Below are positions 52,513 through 61,127 of a DNA stretch of 64,000 bases, in pieces. The first letter of the stretch is position 1. Each line of letters opens with the position of its first letter. Source of the stretch: Solimicrobium sp040544425 (GTDB lineage: Bacteria; Pseudomonadota; Gammaproteobacteria; Burkholderiales; Burkholderiaceae_D); the NCBI GenBank assembly GCA_040544425.1, contig JBEONO010000004.1:186001-250000 (forward strand), in the 5' to 3' direction. The position numbers and the translations under genes were made by a program. A model generated the notes under the pieces. The model was not told the DNA's origin. It searched no databases and saw only the letters and a program-made list of their open reading frames with translations.

Positions 52513-52542
52513 TTGACTTGAACTGAAACGCACGGTTATTAT
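52513..52542 (+). promoter_or_regulatory. Candidate promoter for MFS-GH1
   Basis: TTGACT (52513-52518), an 18-bp spacer and TATTAT (52537-52542), upstream of the MFS gene by about 220 bp. Confidence 0.4.
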
Positions 52543-52668
52543 CGATTTCGCTGGCCGTCATATGCGGCGAGCGAATCATCAACAAGATAGTTAAACGACC
52601 TGCCCAACGATGGCAGGTTGAATTGAAAAATGGTGCATCTGATTTTTCTGTGAGTTAGGCGTTTAACG

Positions 52669-52696
52669 CGTCATTCCCGCCTGCGCGGGAATGACG
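52669..52696. repeat. REP-like hairpin in the 5' leader of the MFS gene
   Basis: A perfect 12-bp stem CGTCATTCCCGC / GCGGGAATGACG with a four-base loop. It is a different REP subtype from the other repeats in the window. Confidence 0.8.
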
Positions 52697-52761
52697 TTAT
52701 CAAAGCTGAACCAGCATCGAAGTCCGATGAACCCAAAAAATAAGACAAAGAGACAAACAAC

Positions 52762-54093
52762 ATGCCCGCTGCTCAAAAGAGTAAATCACCTCTGTTCTGG
52801 GTGCCGTCCGGTTATTTCACGATGGCGCTTACCTATGTTACGTTGACCTCGGTGTCGGCGATCATGTTCAAAAATCTTGGAATGGACAACGGCCGCGCCG
52901 CCGAGTACGCCAGCTATCTGATTCTGGCCTACACCATCAAGCCGATGTTTGCCTCGATCGTGGAAATGTACCGGACCAAAAAATTCTTTGTGATCTGTAC
53001 CCAGGTGGCAGTCGGCATCGGTTTCATTATCGCCTCCCTGCTGATGGCACTGCCGAACGGCATCATGCTGCTGTTGATTGCATTCTGGATTTTGTCCTTC
53101 GTCGGCGCGACTCAGGATATTGCCTCCGATGGCGTGTACGTCACTTCGCTCGACAATAAAACCCAGTCGCTGTATTGCGGTATTCAAAGCCTGTCCTGGA
53201 ACATCGGCCCGATCGTGGCATCCGGCGGACTGGTGTATCTGAGCGGCTGGTTGCATACCAATTATTTTCACCACGATCCAAAAGTGTTCGGACCGGACTG
53301 GGCCGAATCCTGGCGCGTGATTTTTTTCATCGTTGGCGTGGCCACCCTGATTCTCGCCGCCTGGCACAGCCGGGTCATGCCCGATGGCGAAAAAGCCCAG
53401 AACGCACCGAGTTCGCCCGCCGGTGCCTGGCTGATTCTGAAAGATTCCTTCGTTACGTTTTTTCAAAAGACCGATGTCTGGACCATGATCGCGTTCGCCT
53501 TCCTGTTTCGCCTGAGTATTGGCTTCCTGGAAAAAATCGGACCGTTCTTTATGGTTGATCCAGTCAAGCAGGGCGGTCTGGGATTGTCCAATGAATTGCT
53601 GGGTATTATTTACGGCACTTACGGGCTGGTCGCCGTATTGGTAGGCTCCTTGTTGGGGGGAATTTATGTCGCACGCAGAGGTCTGCAGCCCTCCCTTTTT
53701 ATTCTGTGTTGCGCGGTGAATATTCCCAACGTGACGTTCCTGCTGCTGAGCATTTACCAGCCCACTGATCTGATCGTGATCAGTGTCGGCGTGGCCGTGG
53801 AAAAATTCTTTTTCGGCTTTGGCTCGGTCGGCTTCATGATTTATCTGATGCAGCAATTAGCGCCCGGTAAATACACTACCACTCACTATGCCTTCGGCAC
53901 CGGTTTGATGGGACTGTGCATGATGTTGACCGGTATCGTCAGCGGCCATCTGCAGCAAATGCTCGGCTATGTGCATTACTTTATCTTTGTGATGGCCGCC
54001 ACCATCCCGTCATTCCTGGTGACCTGGTTTGCGCCGTTCCATCTCAAGGAAAAAATTCTGCCAGGCGATGCTCTCGGCTCCCAGCCCGGATAA
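52762..54093 (+). CDS. MFS transporter, AmpG-like
   Basis: 443-aa inner-membrane protein with about twelve helices. Features of the AmpG/acetyl-CoA transporter-like group: FWILSFVGATQDIASDGVYV, GIQSLSWNIGPIVASGGLVYL and GIYGTYGLVAVLVGSLLGG-type helix 7, with VGFMIYLMQQLAPGKYTTTHYA near the end. Such carriers beside GH1 genes take up di- or oligosaccharides. Here it precedes the GH1 gene by 68 bp, so together they probably import and split a glucoside. Substrate inferred. Confidence 0.88.
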   Translation: MPAAQKSKSPLFWVPSGYFTMALTYVTLTSVSAIMFKNLGMDNGRAAEYASYLILAYTIKPMFASIVEMYRTKKFFVICTQVAVGIGFIIASLLMALPNGIMLLLIAFWILSFVGATQDIASDGVYVTSLDNKTQSLYCGIQSLSWNIGPIVASGGLVYLSGWLHTNYFHHDPKVFGPDWAESWRVIFFIVGVATLILAAWHSRVMPDGEKAQNAPSSPAGAWLILKDSFVTFFQKTDVWTMIAFAFLFRLSIGFLEKIGPFFMVDPVKQGGLGLSNELLGIIYGTYGLVAVLVGSLLGGIYVARRGLQPSLFILCCAVNIPNVTFLLLSIYQPTDLIVISVGVAVEKFFFGFGSVGFMIYLMQQLAPGKYTTTHYAFGTGLMGLCMMLTGIVSGHLQQMLGYVHYFIFVMAATIPSFLVTWFAPFHLKEKILPGDALGSQPG

Positions 54094-54161
54094 ACCCAGT
54101 CTCGTATTACCCGCCCGGTCAGAGCGCCTGACCGGTATTTGAACACTCTCGAACTTTCATT

Positions 54162-55517
54162 ATGCCAAACTCAGACCACGACACGATCCAGATGCGCACT
54201 TTTCCTGCTGACTTTTCCTGGGGCGTTGCCACCAGCGCCTATCAGATTGAAGGCGCCGCACAGACTGACGGACGCGGTCCGTCGATCTGGGATACCTTCT
54301 CGCACACACCCGGAAAAATTATCGATGGCACCACCGGCGACGTGGCCTGCGATCACTACCATCGTTACAAGGAAGACGTCGACATCATCGCCAGCCTGAA
54401 TACCGATGCCTATCGTTTTTCAATCGCCTGGCCGCGTGTGCAACCGTTGGGTTTCGGTGCCTGGAATGAAGCCGGTTTCGATTTTTATTCGCGCCTGATC
54501 GACGCACTGACCGCAAAAAATATCAGCATTCATGTCACGCTGTATCACTGGGATTTGCCGCAGGCGCTGCAGGATGTCGGCGGCTGGCTCAATCGCGACA
54601 CCACTGTTCACTTTGCCGAATACGCCGCCGAAGTGGCACGCCGCTTCGGTAACCGGGTCGCGACCATCGCCACCCATAATGAACCGTGGTGCACCGCTAA
54701 TCTCGGTCACGGCATCGGTCAGTTCGCGCCCGGCATGGCGGATCCGAAAGCAGCGATTCAGGTTTCGCATCATCTGTTACTTTCGCACGGTCTGGCAATG
54801 CAGGCGATGCGTCAGCTGAACTGCTCCGCGAAACTGGGCATCGTGCTCAATCAGTGGACCGCCATGCCCGCTACCGATTCGGAAGCGGACATCAAGATGG
54901 CCAAACTGGAATACGCCAAATCGGTGCAGTGGTATATGGACCCGATCTTCAAGGCGCGCTATCCGGAACTGGCGCTGGAAAACATGGACCGCGCTGCCTT
55001 CATCGTGCATGACAACGATCTGAACGATATTCATCAGCCGATCGATTTCCTGGGTGTGAATTATTACACCCGCGCGTTCTGCAGCGCTGCCACACCGAAG
55101 GTGCTGCCGGAAGGCAAACTTGGTTTCAGTGACATGGGCTGGGAAAATTATCCGCAGGGCCTGACGGATTTATTGGTCGGTCTGCATGCGGAGTACGATC
55201 TGCCGCCGATTTACATTACGGAAAACGGCATTGCTGTGGCCGACAAAGTGATTGACGGTGTGGTCAACGATCCGGAGCGGATTACTTACGTCAAGATGCA
55301 TTTGAATGCGTTGGCTGCAGCGATGGACCAGGGTGTGAATGTGCGTGGCTATTTCTACTGGAGCCTGATGGACAATTACGAATGGAATTCCGGCTGCGCC
55401 AAACGGTTTGGTTTGATCTACGTGGATTACGCCACGCAAAAACGTACTTTGAAAAACAGCGCACTGTGGTATCGCAGTTTTGTCAGTGCCAGCAAAATGC
55501 AGTCGGAAAAAAAATAA
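54162..55517 (+). CDS. bglA: GH1 beta-glucosidase
   Basis: 451 aa, cytoplasmic. GH1 motifs: FSWGVATSAYQIEGAA at the N-terminus, acid/base Glu174 in THNEPWC, and nucleophile Glu354 in YITENG. The WSLMDNYEWNSG substrate-binding strand is also present. It cleaves cellobiose-like beta-glucosides brought in by the MFS carrier. It is followed by palindromic element B, whose left array starts about 130 bp after the stop. Confidence 0.96.
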   Translation: MPNSDHDTIQMRTFPADFSWGVATSAYQIEGAAQTDGRGPSIWDTFSHTPGKIIDGTTGDVACDHYHRYKEDVDIIASLNTDAYRFSIAWPRVQPLGFGAWNEAGFDFYSRLIDALTAKNISIHVTLYHWDLPQALQDVGGWLNRDTTVHFAEYAAEVARRFGNRVATIATHNEPWCTANLGHGIGQFAPGMADPKAAIQVSHHLLLSHGLAMQAMRQLNCSAKLGIVLNQWTAMPATDSEADIKMAKLEYAKSVQWYMDPIFKARYPELALENMDRAAFIVHDNDLNDIHQPIDFLGVNYYTRAFCSAATPKVLPEGKLGFSDMGWENYPQGLTDLLVGLHAEYDLPPIYITENGIAVADKVIDGVVNDPERITYVKMHLNALAAAMDQGVNVRGYFYWSLMDNYEWNSGCAKRFGLIYVDYATQKRTLKNSALWYRSFVSASKMQSEKK

Positions 55518-55644
55518 AGTTAGCTGTGCTGGGATGCAATCCCGGCGGAGTGATTGGTCGAGGTTGTAAATCACTCCGGAGAAACATCGATTAAAAAATT
55601 AGCGATTAATTGTATTCAGATAGTGGCTGGTGAAATTTGTATGT

Positions 55645-56400
55645 GTTGGGGTTGGGGTTGCTTTTGACTTCGGGGTCCCCATGTGCCGCCGCCGGTATTT
55701 TTGGACTAAAAATGGATCAGAAAGAAAAACTGTTTGAGCCGCCAGGCGAGTTTTTTTCTTTCCCATTTTTTGTCCAAAAATGCCGGGGTTTCGGCGGAAC
55801 TTGGGGCCGCCTTTTTTGGGTTACCTTTTGGGGGGCCGCCCAGGCCGGAGCAAAAAAGGTAACTGGCTGTCGGGCCACCCCCGACCTACTGAACGCCGAT
55901 TAACTGAGAAGGAAATTCCAAACCGAGCTGCATCTGCTTTGGTTCTTTGAATTGCCGCTTAAATATTTTTAGATTACGGGCCGGGGGTAGCCCGGCAGCT
56001 AGTCACCTTTTTTGCTCCGCCAAAAAAGGTAACCCAAAAAAGGCGGCCCCAGGTTCCGCCGAAACCCCGACATTTCGGACCTGAAAATGGGAAGTGACCG
56101 AAACTCGCCTGCGGCTCAGACAACGGTCACTTCTAATCCATTTTCAGGCCCAAAATGTCGGCGGCGGCACATGGGGACCCCGAAGTCAAAAGCAACGGCA
56201 ACGGCAACAGCAACAGCAACGGCAACAGCAACAGCAACGGCAACAGCAACGGCAACGGCAACGGCAACAGCAACAGCAACAGCAACGGCAACAGCAACAG
56301 CAACAGCAACGGCAACAGCAACAGCAACGGCAACGGCAACAGCAACGGGAACAGCAACGGCAACAGCAACGGCAACGGCAACAGCAACAGCAACAGCAAC
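55645..56400. repeat. Large palindromic element B with nested hairpins and terminal arrays
   Basis: Homologue of element A. The first hairpins are 55692-55715 with 55763-55786 (left) and 56067-56090 with 56138-56161 (right), the latter with an inner GAAGTGACCG/CGGTCACTTC stem. The loop sequence (GAGCCGCCAGGCGAG or CTCGCCTGCGGCTC) is kept. GGTTACC/GGTAACC hairpins and GGGGGTAGCCC-type hairpins follow towards the centre. The stem cores differ from element A but remain paired. It lies between GH1 and GH3. Confidence 0.9.
56184..56400. repeat. Hexanucleotide tandem array (GGCAAC/AGCAAC)
   Basis: After one GTCAAAAGCAAC unit, about 34 hexamers of RGCAAC run without interruption (one GGGAAC variant near 56347). 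The array is translatable in several frames as Asn-Ser/Gly, Thr-Ala or Gln-Arg repeats, but no start, ribosome site or domain supports a protein. It ends 82 bp before the GH3 start. Confidence 0.92.
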
Positions 56401-56481
56401 TACAGAAAAATATATTTAGGCCACAAGGTTATTGTGTGTTTCTTGAGAGCCTGCCCCTGATTAACTTTTAACGGAAAAAAT

Positions 56482-58728
56482 ATGCGCAACTTCCATCTGA
56501 AAACTTTGGCATTAATAATTGCAACCACATTCAGCATTCATGCTGCCGCAGACACGCCACCTGCCAGTTTTGCCTGGTCCAATCCGGCATTGAGCGCCGA
56601 CCAGCGCACCGATCTGGTTCTGGCGCAGATGACCCAGGAAGAAAAACTGAAAATGGTGTTTGGCTATTTCGGCTCAGACCGCGTGGACAAGGGCTTGAAA
56701 CGTCATCCGCAATCGCTCGATTTTTCAGCCGGCTTTGTAGAAGGCATTCCGCGACTCGGTATTCCGGCGCAGTTTGAAACCGACGCCGGTGTCGGCGTAG
56801 CTACCCAGGGTACCGGCAAGGCGACACCACGTGAAGCGACTTCGCTCCCGTCGGGAATTGCGACCGCTGCCACCTGGAATAAACAGCTGGCCTATCAGGG
56901 CGGTGCCATGATCGGCGCCGAAGCGCGCGCCTTCGGATTTAACGTGATGCTGGCCGGTGGCGTGAACCTGCTGCGCGAACCGCGCAATGGCCGCAACTTT
57001 GAATACGCCGGTGAAGATCCGTTGCTGGCCGGTTCCATCGTGGCGCAGGAAATTCGCGGAATCGAGTCGAATCACATTATCTCGACCATGAAACATTATG
57101 CCTTGAACGACCAGGAAACCGGGCGCTTCGTGTTGAATGCCAATATCGATGAAACCAGTTTTCGTATGTCTGATCTGCTGGCCATGCAATTCGTGATCGA
57201 GCAGGCCAATCCTGGCTCGGTCATGTGTTCCTACAACCGCGTCAACGGCGCTTACGCCTGTGAAAACAGTTTCCTGCTCAATGATGTACTGAAAGGCGAT
57301 TGGGGCTATGGTGGTTACGTGATGTCCGACTGGGGCGCAGATCACAGCACCGTGTTGGCCGCCAATAACGGGCTGGATCAGGAGTCTGGAAATGAATTTG
57401 ATGATCAGCCATTTTTCGGCCCGGCGCTCGCGGCTGCACTGCAAAAGGGTGAAGTGAAACAGAGTCGGCTCGACGACATGACACGCCGCATTTTACGCAG
57501 CATGTTCGCCAAAGGCTTGATGGACTACCCGCTGCTTGGCAAGCAGACGATTGATTTCGCCGCGCATGGTCTGGTCACGCGCAGCGACGCTGAAGAAGCG
57601 ATTGTGCTGCTGAAAAATGACAGGCATGTTCTGCCATTGAAAGCCGGCCATCAGAAAATTCTGCTGATCGGTGCGCACGCCGATGTCGGTGTGTTGTCAG
57701 GTGGTGGTTCTTCTCAGGTATATCCGGTAGGCGGCATGGCAGTGCAAGGTCTGGAGCCTTTGTTCTGGCCCGGTCCGAAACTGTTTTTCCCATCGTCTCC
57801 AATGCAGCAGATCAAAAAACTTGCGCCTGAAGCTGACGTGACGTTTGTTGATGGTGTCGATATCAAGGCCGCTGCGCAACTGGCCGCCAAAGCCGATGTC
57901 GCCATCGTATTTGCCGAGCAGTGGGTAGGCGAAGCACAGGATGCAGTCGGTACCGGTTTGCCCGGCCAGCAGGAAGCACTGATCGCCGCAATTGGCTCGG
58001 CCAATCCTAAAACCGTGGTGGTTCTGGAAACCGGCGGACCGGTAACCATGCCATGGATAAAAAAATCAGCAGCCGTGCTGGAAGCCTGGTATCCGGGCAC
58101 CAGCGGTGGCGAGGCGATTGCAAGGGTGTTGTTCGGCACGGTCAATCCTTCCGGCCATCTGCCTGCCAGTGTGTTGCAGTCTGACGCTCAGCTGGTCAGA
58201 AAAGTCGTCGATGGTGATCGTGCGCATGAAGAAGTTCCGTTCGAGGTCAAGTATCCCGAAGGCGCGGCGGTCGGTTATAAATGGCTGGATTTGAATCATC
58301 AGCATCCGCTGTTTGCGTTTGGCTTCGGTCTGTCTTACACCGATTTTGCCTATTCCGATTTATCGGCCAAATGCGAGAAGCTGCAATGTCAGGTCAGTTT
58401 CAAGGTGACCAATACCGGGCATTTGCCAGGCAAAGCGGTGCCGCAGGTGTATGTCGGCCCTGAAAAAGCTGGCTGGGAAGCACCGAAACGTCTGGCAGGC
58501 TGGGACAAGGTTGAGCTCGATGCCGGTCAGAGCAAAACTGTCACGGTCAGCATTGATCCGCGTTTGTTGGCGATGTATGAAACCAAAAATAAAACCTGGC
58601 ATGTGGCAGCCGGGAGTTATAAAGTGATGCTCGCCCAGCACGCCGATGATGCGCACAGCAAGCACGTGCTGGTGAAGTTGCCGGACGGTGTGCTGGATAT
58701 GCATGGTCAGCCGGTCGCCATGAAGTAA
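56482..58728 (+). CDS. GH3 beta-glucosidase, periplasmic
   Basis: 748 aa with a signal peptide ending AAA near residue 23. GH3 barrel: GIPRLGIPAQFETDAGVGVA, KHYALNDQETGR (Lys-His), and nucleophile Asp283 in VMSDWGADHS. The second domain includes EQWVGEAQD and a fibronectin-III-like C-terminal part with FGFGLSYTDF. It is only distantly similar to the 807-aa GH3 at 49790. The hexanucleotide array and element B lie directly upstream and may influence expression. It splits beta-linked glucose or xylose from oligosaccharides. Confidence 0.94.
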   Translation: MRNFHLKTLALIIATTFSIHAAADTPPASFAWSNPALSADQRTDLVLAQMTQEEKLKMVFGYFGSDRVDKGLKRHPQSLDFSAGFVEGIPRLGIPAQFETDAGVGVATQGTGKATPREATSLPSGIATAATWNKQLAYQGGAMIGAEARAFGFNVMLAGGVNLLREPRNGRNFEYAGEDPLLAGSIVAQEIRGIESNHIISTMKHYALNDQETGRFVLNANIDETSFRMSDLLAMQFVIEQANPGSVMCSYNRVNGAYACENSFLLNDVLKGDWGYGGYVMSDWGADHSTVLAANNGLDQESGNEFDDQPFFGPALAAALQKGEVKQSRLDDMTRRILRSMFAKGLMDYPLLGKQTIDFAAHGLVTRSDAEEAIVLLKNDRHVLPLKAGHQKILLIGAHADVGVLSGGGSSQVYPVGGMAVQGLEPLFWPGPKLFFPSSPMQQIKKLAPEADVTFVDGVDIKAAAQLAAKADVAIVFAEQWVGEAQDAVGTGLPGQQEALIAAIGSANPKTVVVLETGGPVTMPWIKKSAAVLEAWYPGTSGGEAIARVLFGTVNPSGHLPASVLQSDAQLVRKVVDGDRAHEEVPFEVKYPEGAAVGYKWLDLNHQHPLFAFGFGLSYTDFAYSDLSAKCEKLQCQVSFKVTNTGHLPGKAVPQVYVGPEKAGWEAPKRLAGWDKVELDAGQSKTVTVSIDPRLLAMYETKNKTWHVAAGSYKVMLAQHADDAHSKHVLVKLPDGVLDMHGQPVAMK

Positions 58729-58843
58729 ACCGGTTCGGGCGCGCCATACAGTCTGCGATATAGTCTGTTAGTGCGCCCTGAATGATGGCATGCACTGAGC
58801 CCACAGGAAGACATGCGCCAAACAACACAATAAGGGACAAACC

Positions 58844-60055
58844 ATGCACAGTGGAATGAGTACCACCGAAGTCTTCCTGCTGGCCATGCTGATCATTTTC
58901 ACGATTCCGTATCTGATCTGGCGCATTGGCAGGACCGATTATTACGCGCCGCTGGTGGTGGTGCAGATCATCACCGGCATTTTGCTCGGCCCCGGCATTC
59001 TTGGCGCGGCTTTTCCCGACTACTTCAAATTCGTATTCAGTGCGCCTGTGATTCAGTCGCTCAATGGTATTGCATGGTGGGCGGTGATGCTGTTCGTCAT
59101 GATCGCCGGGATTGAGCTCGATCTGGTCAAGACCTGGCAGCATCGGCGCGAAAGCGCCATCACGGCGTCGCTGGCACTGGGCTCTCCTTTGGTATTCGGT
59201 TGCCTCGCCGCAGCCTGCATGCTGGGTTACGAAGGCTGGATCGGCAGCAAGGGCATGACCTGGCAATTCATCCTCGGAGTTGGCATGGCCTGTGCCGTCA
59301 CGGCTCTGCCGATTTTGATCCTGCTGATGGAAAAACTGGATATCCTGCGCCAGCCGATTGGTCAGCGCATTTTGCGTTATGCCAGTCTGGACGACGTGGC
59401 GATCTGGGGCGTGCTGGCCCTGATCCTGCTGGACTGGACGCGCGTTGGCCGCCAGCTTGGATTCCTGCTGGTGTTCGCTGTGGCCTCCTATATTTATCGC
59501 AAGATCATGGTCCGGCTGGAAGAGCGCGATCGCTGGTACGTCGGCCTGATCTGGCTGGCCGCCTGCGGTTTTGCGGCTGACTGGGCCGGACTGCATTTCA
59601 TGGTCGGCGCATTTTTATCTGGTGCGGTGATGGACGCGCACTGGTTTGATCAGAAAAAAATGGATCTGATGCGGCAGCATGTTTTGCTGGCAATTATGCC
59701 GGTGTTCTTTTTGAGCACCGGTTTGAAAACCAACTGGGCGATGGGTGGCACGGCAGTGTTCCTGGCGGCGGGCCTGTTGCTGGTCGCCTCAGTCGGCGGC
59801 AAGTTGATCGGCGTGCACATCGCCGGAAAAATTCTCAGGTGGGAAAAGGGCGAAGCGTCTATCATAGGCTGGCTGTTGCAGACCAAGGCTTTAATCATGA
59901 TCATCTTCGTCAATATTTTGTTGGATAAAGAGATCATCACCAGTGAGACGTTCACCGCCCTGTTGCTGATGGCAATTGCCAGCACGATGTTGACCGTGCC
60001 GACCGTGGCGCCGAAGCTGCAGCGCTTAAAAGAAATTATTTTCCGCTCAACCTGA
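58844..60055 (+). CDS. Cation:proton antiporter (CPA2, Na+/H+ exchanger family)
   Basis: 403-aa membrane protein with about twelve helices. The first helix pair contains VVVQIITGILLGPGILGAAFP. The ion-binding region has LLMEKLDILRQPIGQRILRYASLDDVAIWG, with the Asp pair typical of CPA2. FMVGAFLSGAVMD and KTNWAMGGTAVFLAAG follow. No RCK/TrkA tail. AGGGAC lies before ATG 58844. The next gene starts 11 bp later, suggesting cotranscription. Confidence 0.92.
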   Translation: MHSGMSTTEVFLLAMLIIFTIPYLIWRIGRTDYYAPLVVVQIITGILLGPGILGAAFPDYFKFVFSAPVIQSLNGIAWWAVMLFVMIAGIELDLVKTWQHRRESAITASLALGSPLVFGCLAAACMLGYEGWIGSKGMTWQFILGVGMACAVTALPILILLMEKLDILRQPIGQRILRYASLDDVAIWGVLALILLDWTRVGRQLGFLLVFAVASYIYRKIMVRLEERDRWYVGLIWLAACGFAADWAGLHFMVGAFLSGAVMDAHWFDQKKMDLMRQHVLLAIMPVFFLSTGLKTNWAMGGTAVFLAAGLLLVASVGGKLIGVHIAGKILRWEKGEASIIGWLLQTKALIMIIFVNILLDKEIITSETFTALLLMAIASTMLTVPTVAPKLQRLKEIIFRST

Positions 60056-60066
60056 TTCCTGCGACC

Positions 60067-60753
60067 ATGTTCAATCCAAATCCCAAAATTCAGCTGGTCG
60101 CGATACCCGGTTTCAAGCCCTGCGTGGTGATTGAAAATATTCTGCAGGATCCAGATGCGCTGGTAGCTGCAGCGATCAAGGAACGCTCGAATTTTGTGAT
60201 GGCGTCAAGGAATGCATTTCCGGGTCCGGAGCTGACCATGCCGGAACAGTTTTCGGCGCGCCTGAATGATTTTTTTATTCTGCATATCAGAAAGCATTTG
60301 GGGATCAGACGCACGCTGGCCATGAACAGCCGTCTGTCAATCGTGACGCTGCAGCCGCATGAATTGTCACCGGGTCAGCGCATCTGTCATCAGGATCAGA
60401 TCAGCGAAATCCCGCATTTGTGTTTCGCTGCGACGGTGATGTATCTGTTCAAAAATCCGGCACTGGGTGGCACCAGTTTCTACGCGCCGAAGGTCTCGCC
60501 GGTGGAAATAAATCAGCTGTTTAATTCGATGCCCGCCAGCCCGGATGGGTCGAACCAATCGTATATGACTGCCTCGAGCGACCATTTTGAATTGATCCGC
60601 ACCATCCCCGCCGCCTGGAACCGGGCGATTTTTTATGACAGCAGTATTTTTCATTCCGGGCACATGACCAATCCGGCGCTGCTGAACGATGATCCGGCGC
60701 TTGGTCGCCTGACGTTGAATGGGTTTTTTACCTGCCAAAAATCGGCTGCGTAG
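60067..60753 (+). CDS. DUF6445-like protein, probable Fe(II)/2OG oxygenase fold
   Basis: 228 aa. The sequence resembles the DUF6445 family found next to halogenase/TonB-receptor loci. A possible metal triad is visible: His108 and Asp110 in ICHQDQ, then His196 or His199 in FHSGHMTN. GGTSFY between them is typical of prolyl-hydroxylase-like folds. Its activity is unknown. It follows the antiporter closely. A ~100-bp segment encoding residues about 79-112 is duplicated downstream at 61028-61127. Confidence 0.75.
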   Translation: MFNPNPKIQLVAIPGFKPCVVIENILQDPDALVAAAIKERSNFVMASRNAFPGPELTMPEQFSARLNDFFILHIRKHLGIRRTLAMNSRLSIVTLQPHELSPGQRICHQDQISEIPHLCFAATVMYLFKNPALGGTSFYAPKVSPVEINQLFNSMPASPDGSNQSYMTASSDHFELIRTIPAAWNRAIFYDSSIFHSGHMTNPALLNDDPALGRLTLNGFFTCQKSAA

Positions 60754-61093
60754 CAGCGTGGTAGGGTAAATAGACATTGAACAATCCAAAAACAGCAATA
60801 GAACCAATTGCCGGGAAGCGATGTTCATTGTTGGACAACACATCGTCTTATACGCGCACTCCGAAACGGAGGTGGTGCTGCTGGCATTAAAACATCAAAG
60901 GCAGCTCGCCTATTTTGTGGACCAATGATACTGAATCGGCCAGACGCGGAGCTCAAAAAAAGCATGAACGCGTCGTTTGGTACCGCCACCAATTTCCGGC
61001 ATTTTTTGCTTCAAAATGCTTTATTCAGGGATCAGACGCGCGCTGGCCATGAACAGTCGTCTCTCAATCGTGACGCTGCAGCCGCAGGAACTG
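60754..61093. other. Intergenic region with gene debris
   Basis: No intact gene. The right part, from 61028, is the degenerate duplicate of the DUF6445-like gene; the rest shows nothing recognisable. Confidence 0.5.
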
Positions 61094-61127
61094 TCACAGG
61101 GTCAGCGCATCTGTTATCAGATCCAGA
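61028..61127 (+). pseudogene. Partial duplicate of the DUF6445-like gene
   Basis: 61028-61120 aligns without gaps to 60301-60393 with about 7 mismatches in 93 bases; similarity fades after that. It has no start and covers only the part that encodes the segment up to the HQD motif (here YQI, so the metal residues are lost). It overlaps the 3' end of the minus-strand GGDEF-EAL gene. Confidence 0.85.

Larger units (their letters stand above)
52214..52761. other. Divergent intergenic region
   Basis: 548 bp between GH3 (minus) and the MFS gene (plus). It holds the GH3 promoter (52277-52317), a plus-strand promoter candidate (52513-52542) and a REP-like hairpin (52669-52696). No gene was recognised. 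Confidence 0.5.

Noticed and set aside
56087..56471. Overlapping frames encoding poly Asn-Ser/Gly, Thr-Ala and Gln-Arg tracts
   Set aside because: All three frames of the RGCAAC hexamer array are open by composition; no start context or flanking coding signal supports a protein.
58547..59596. 349-codon minus-strand frame opposite the antiporter
   Set aside because: Composition is His/Gln-rich as usual for antisense frames; the antiporter is well supported.
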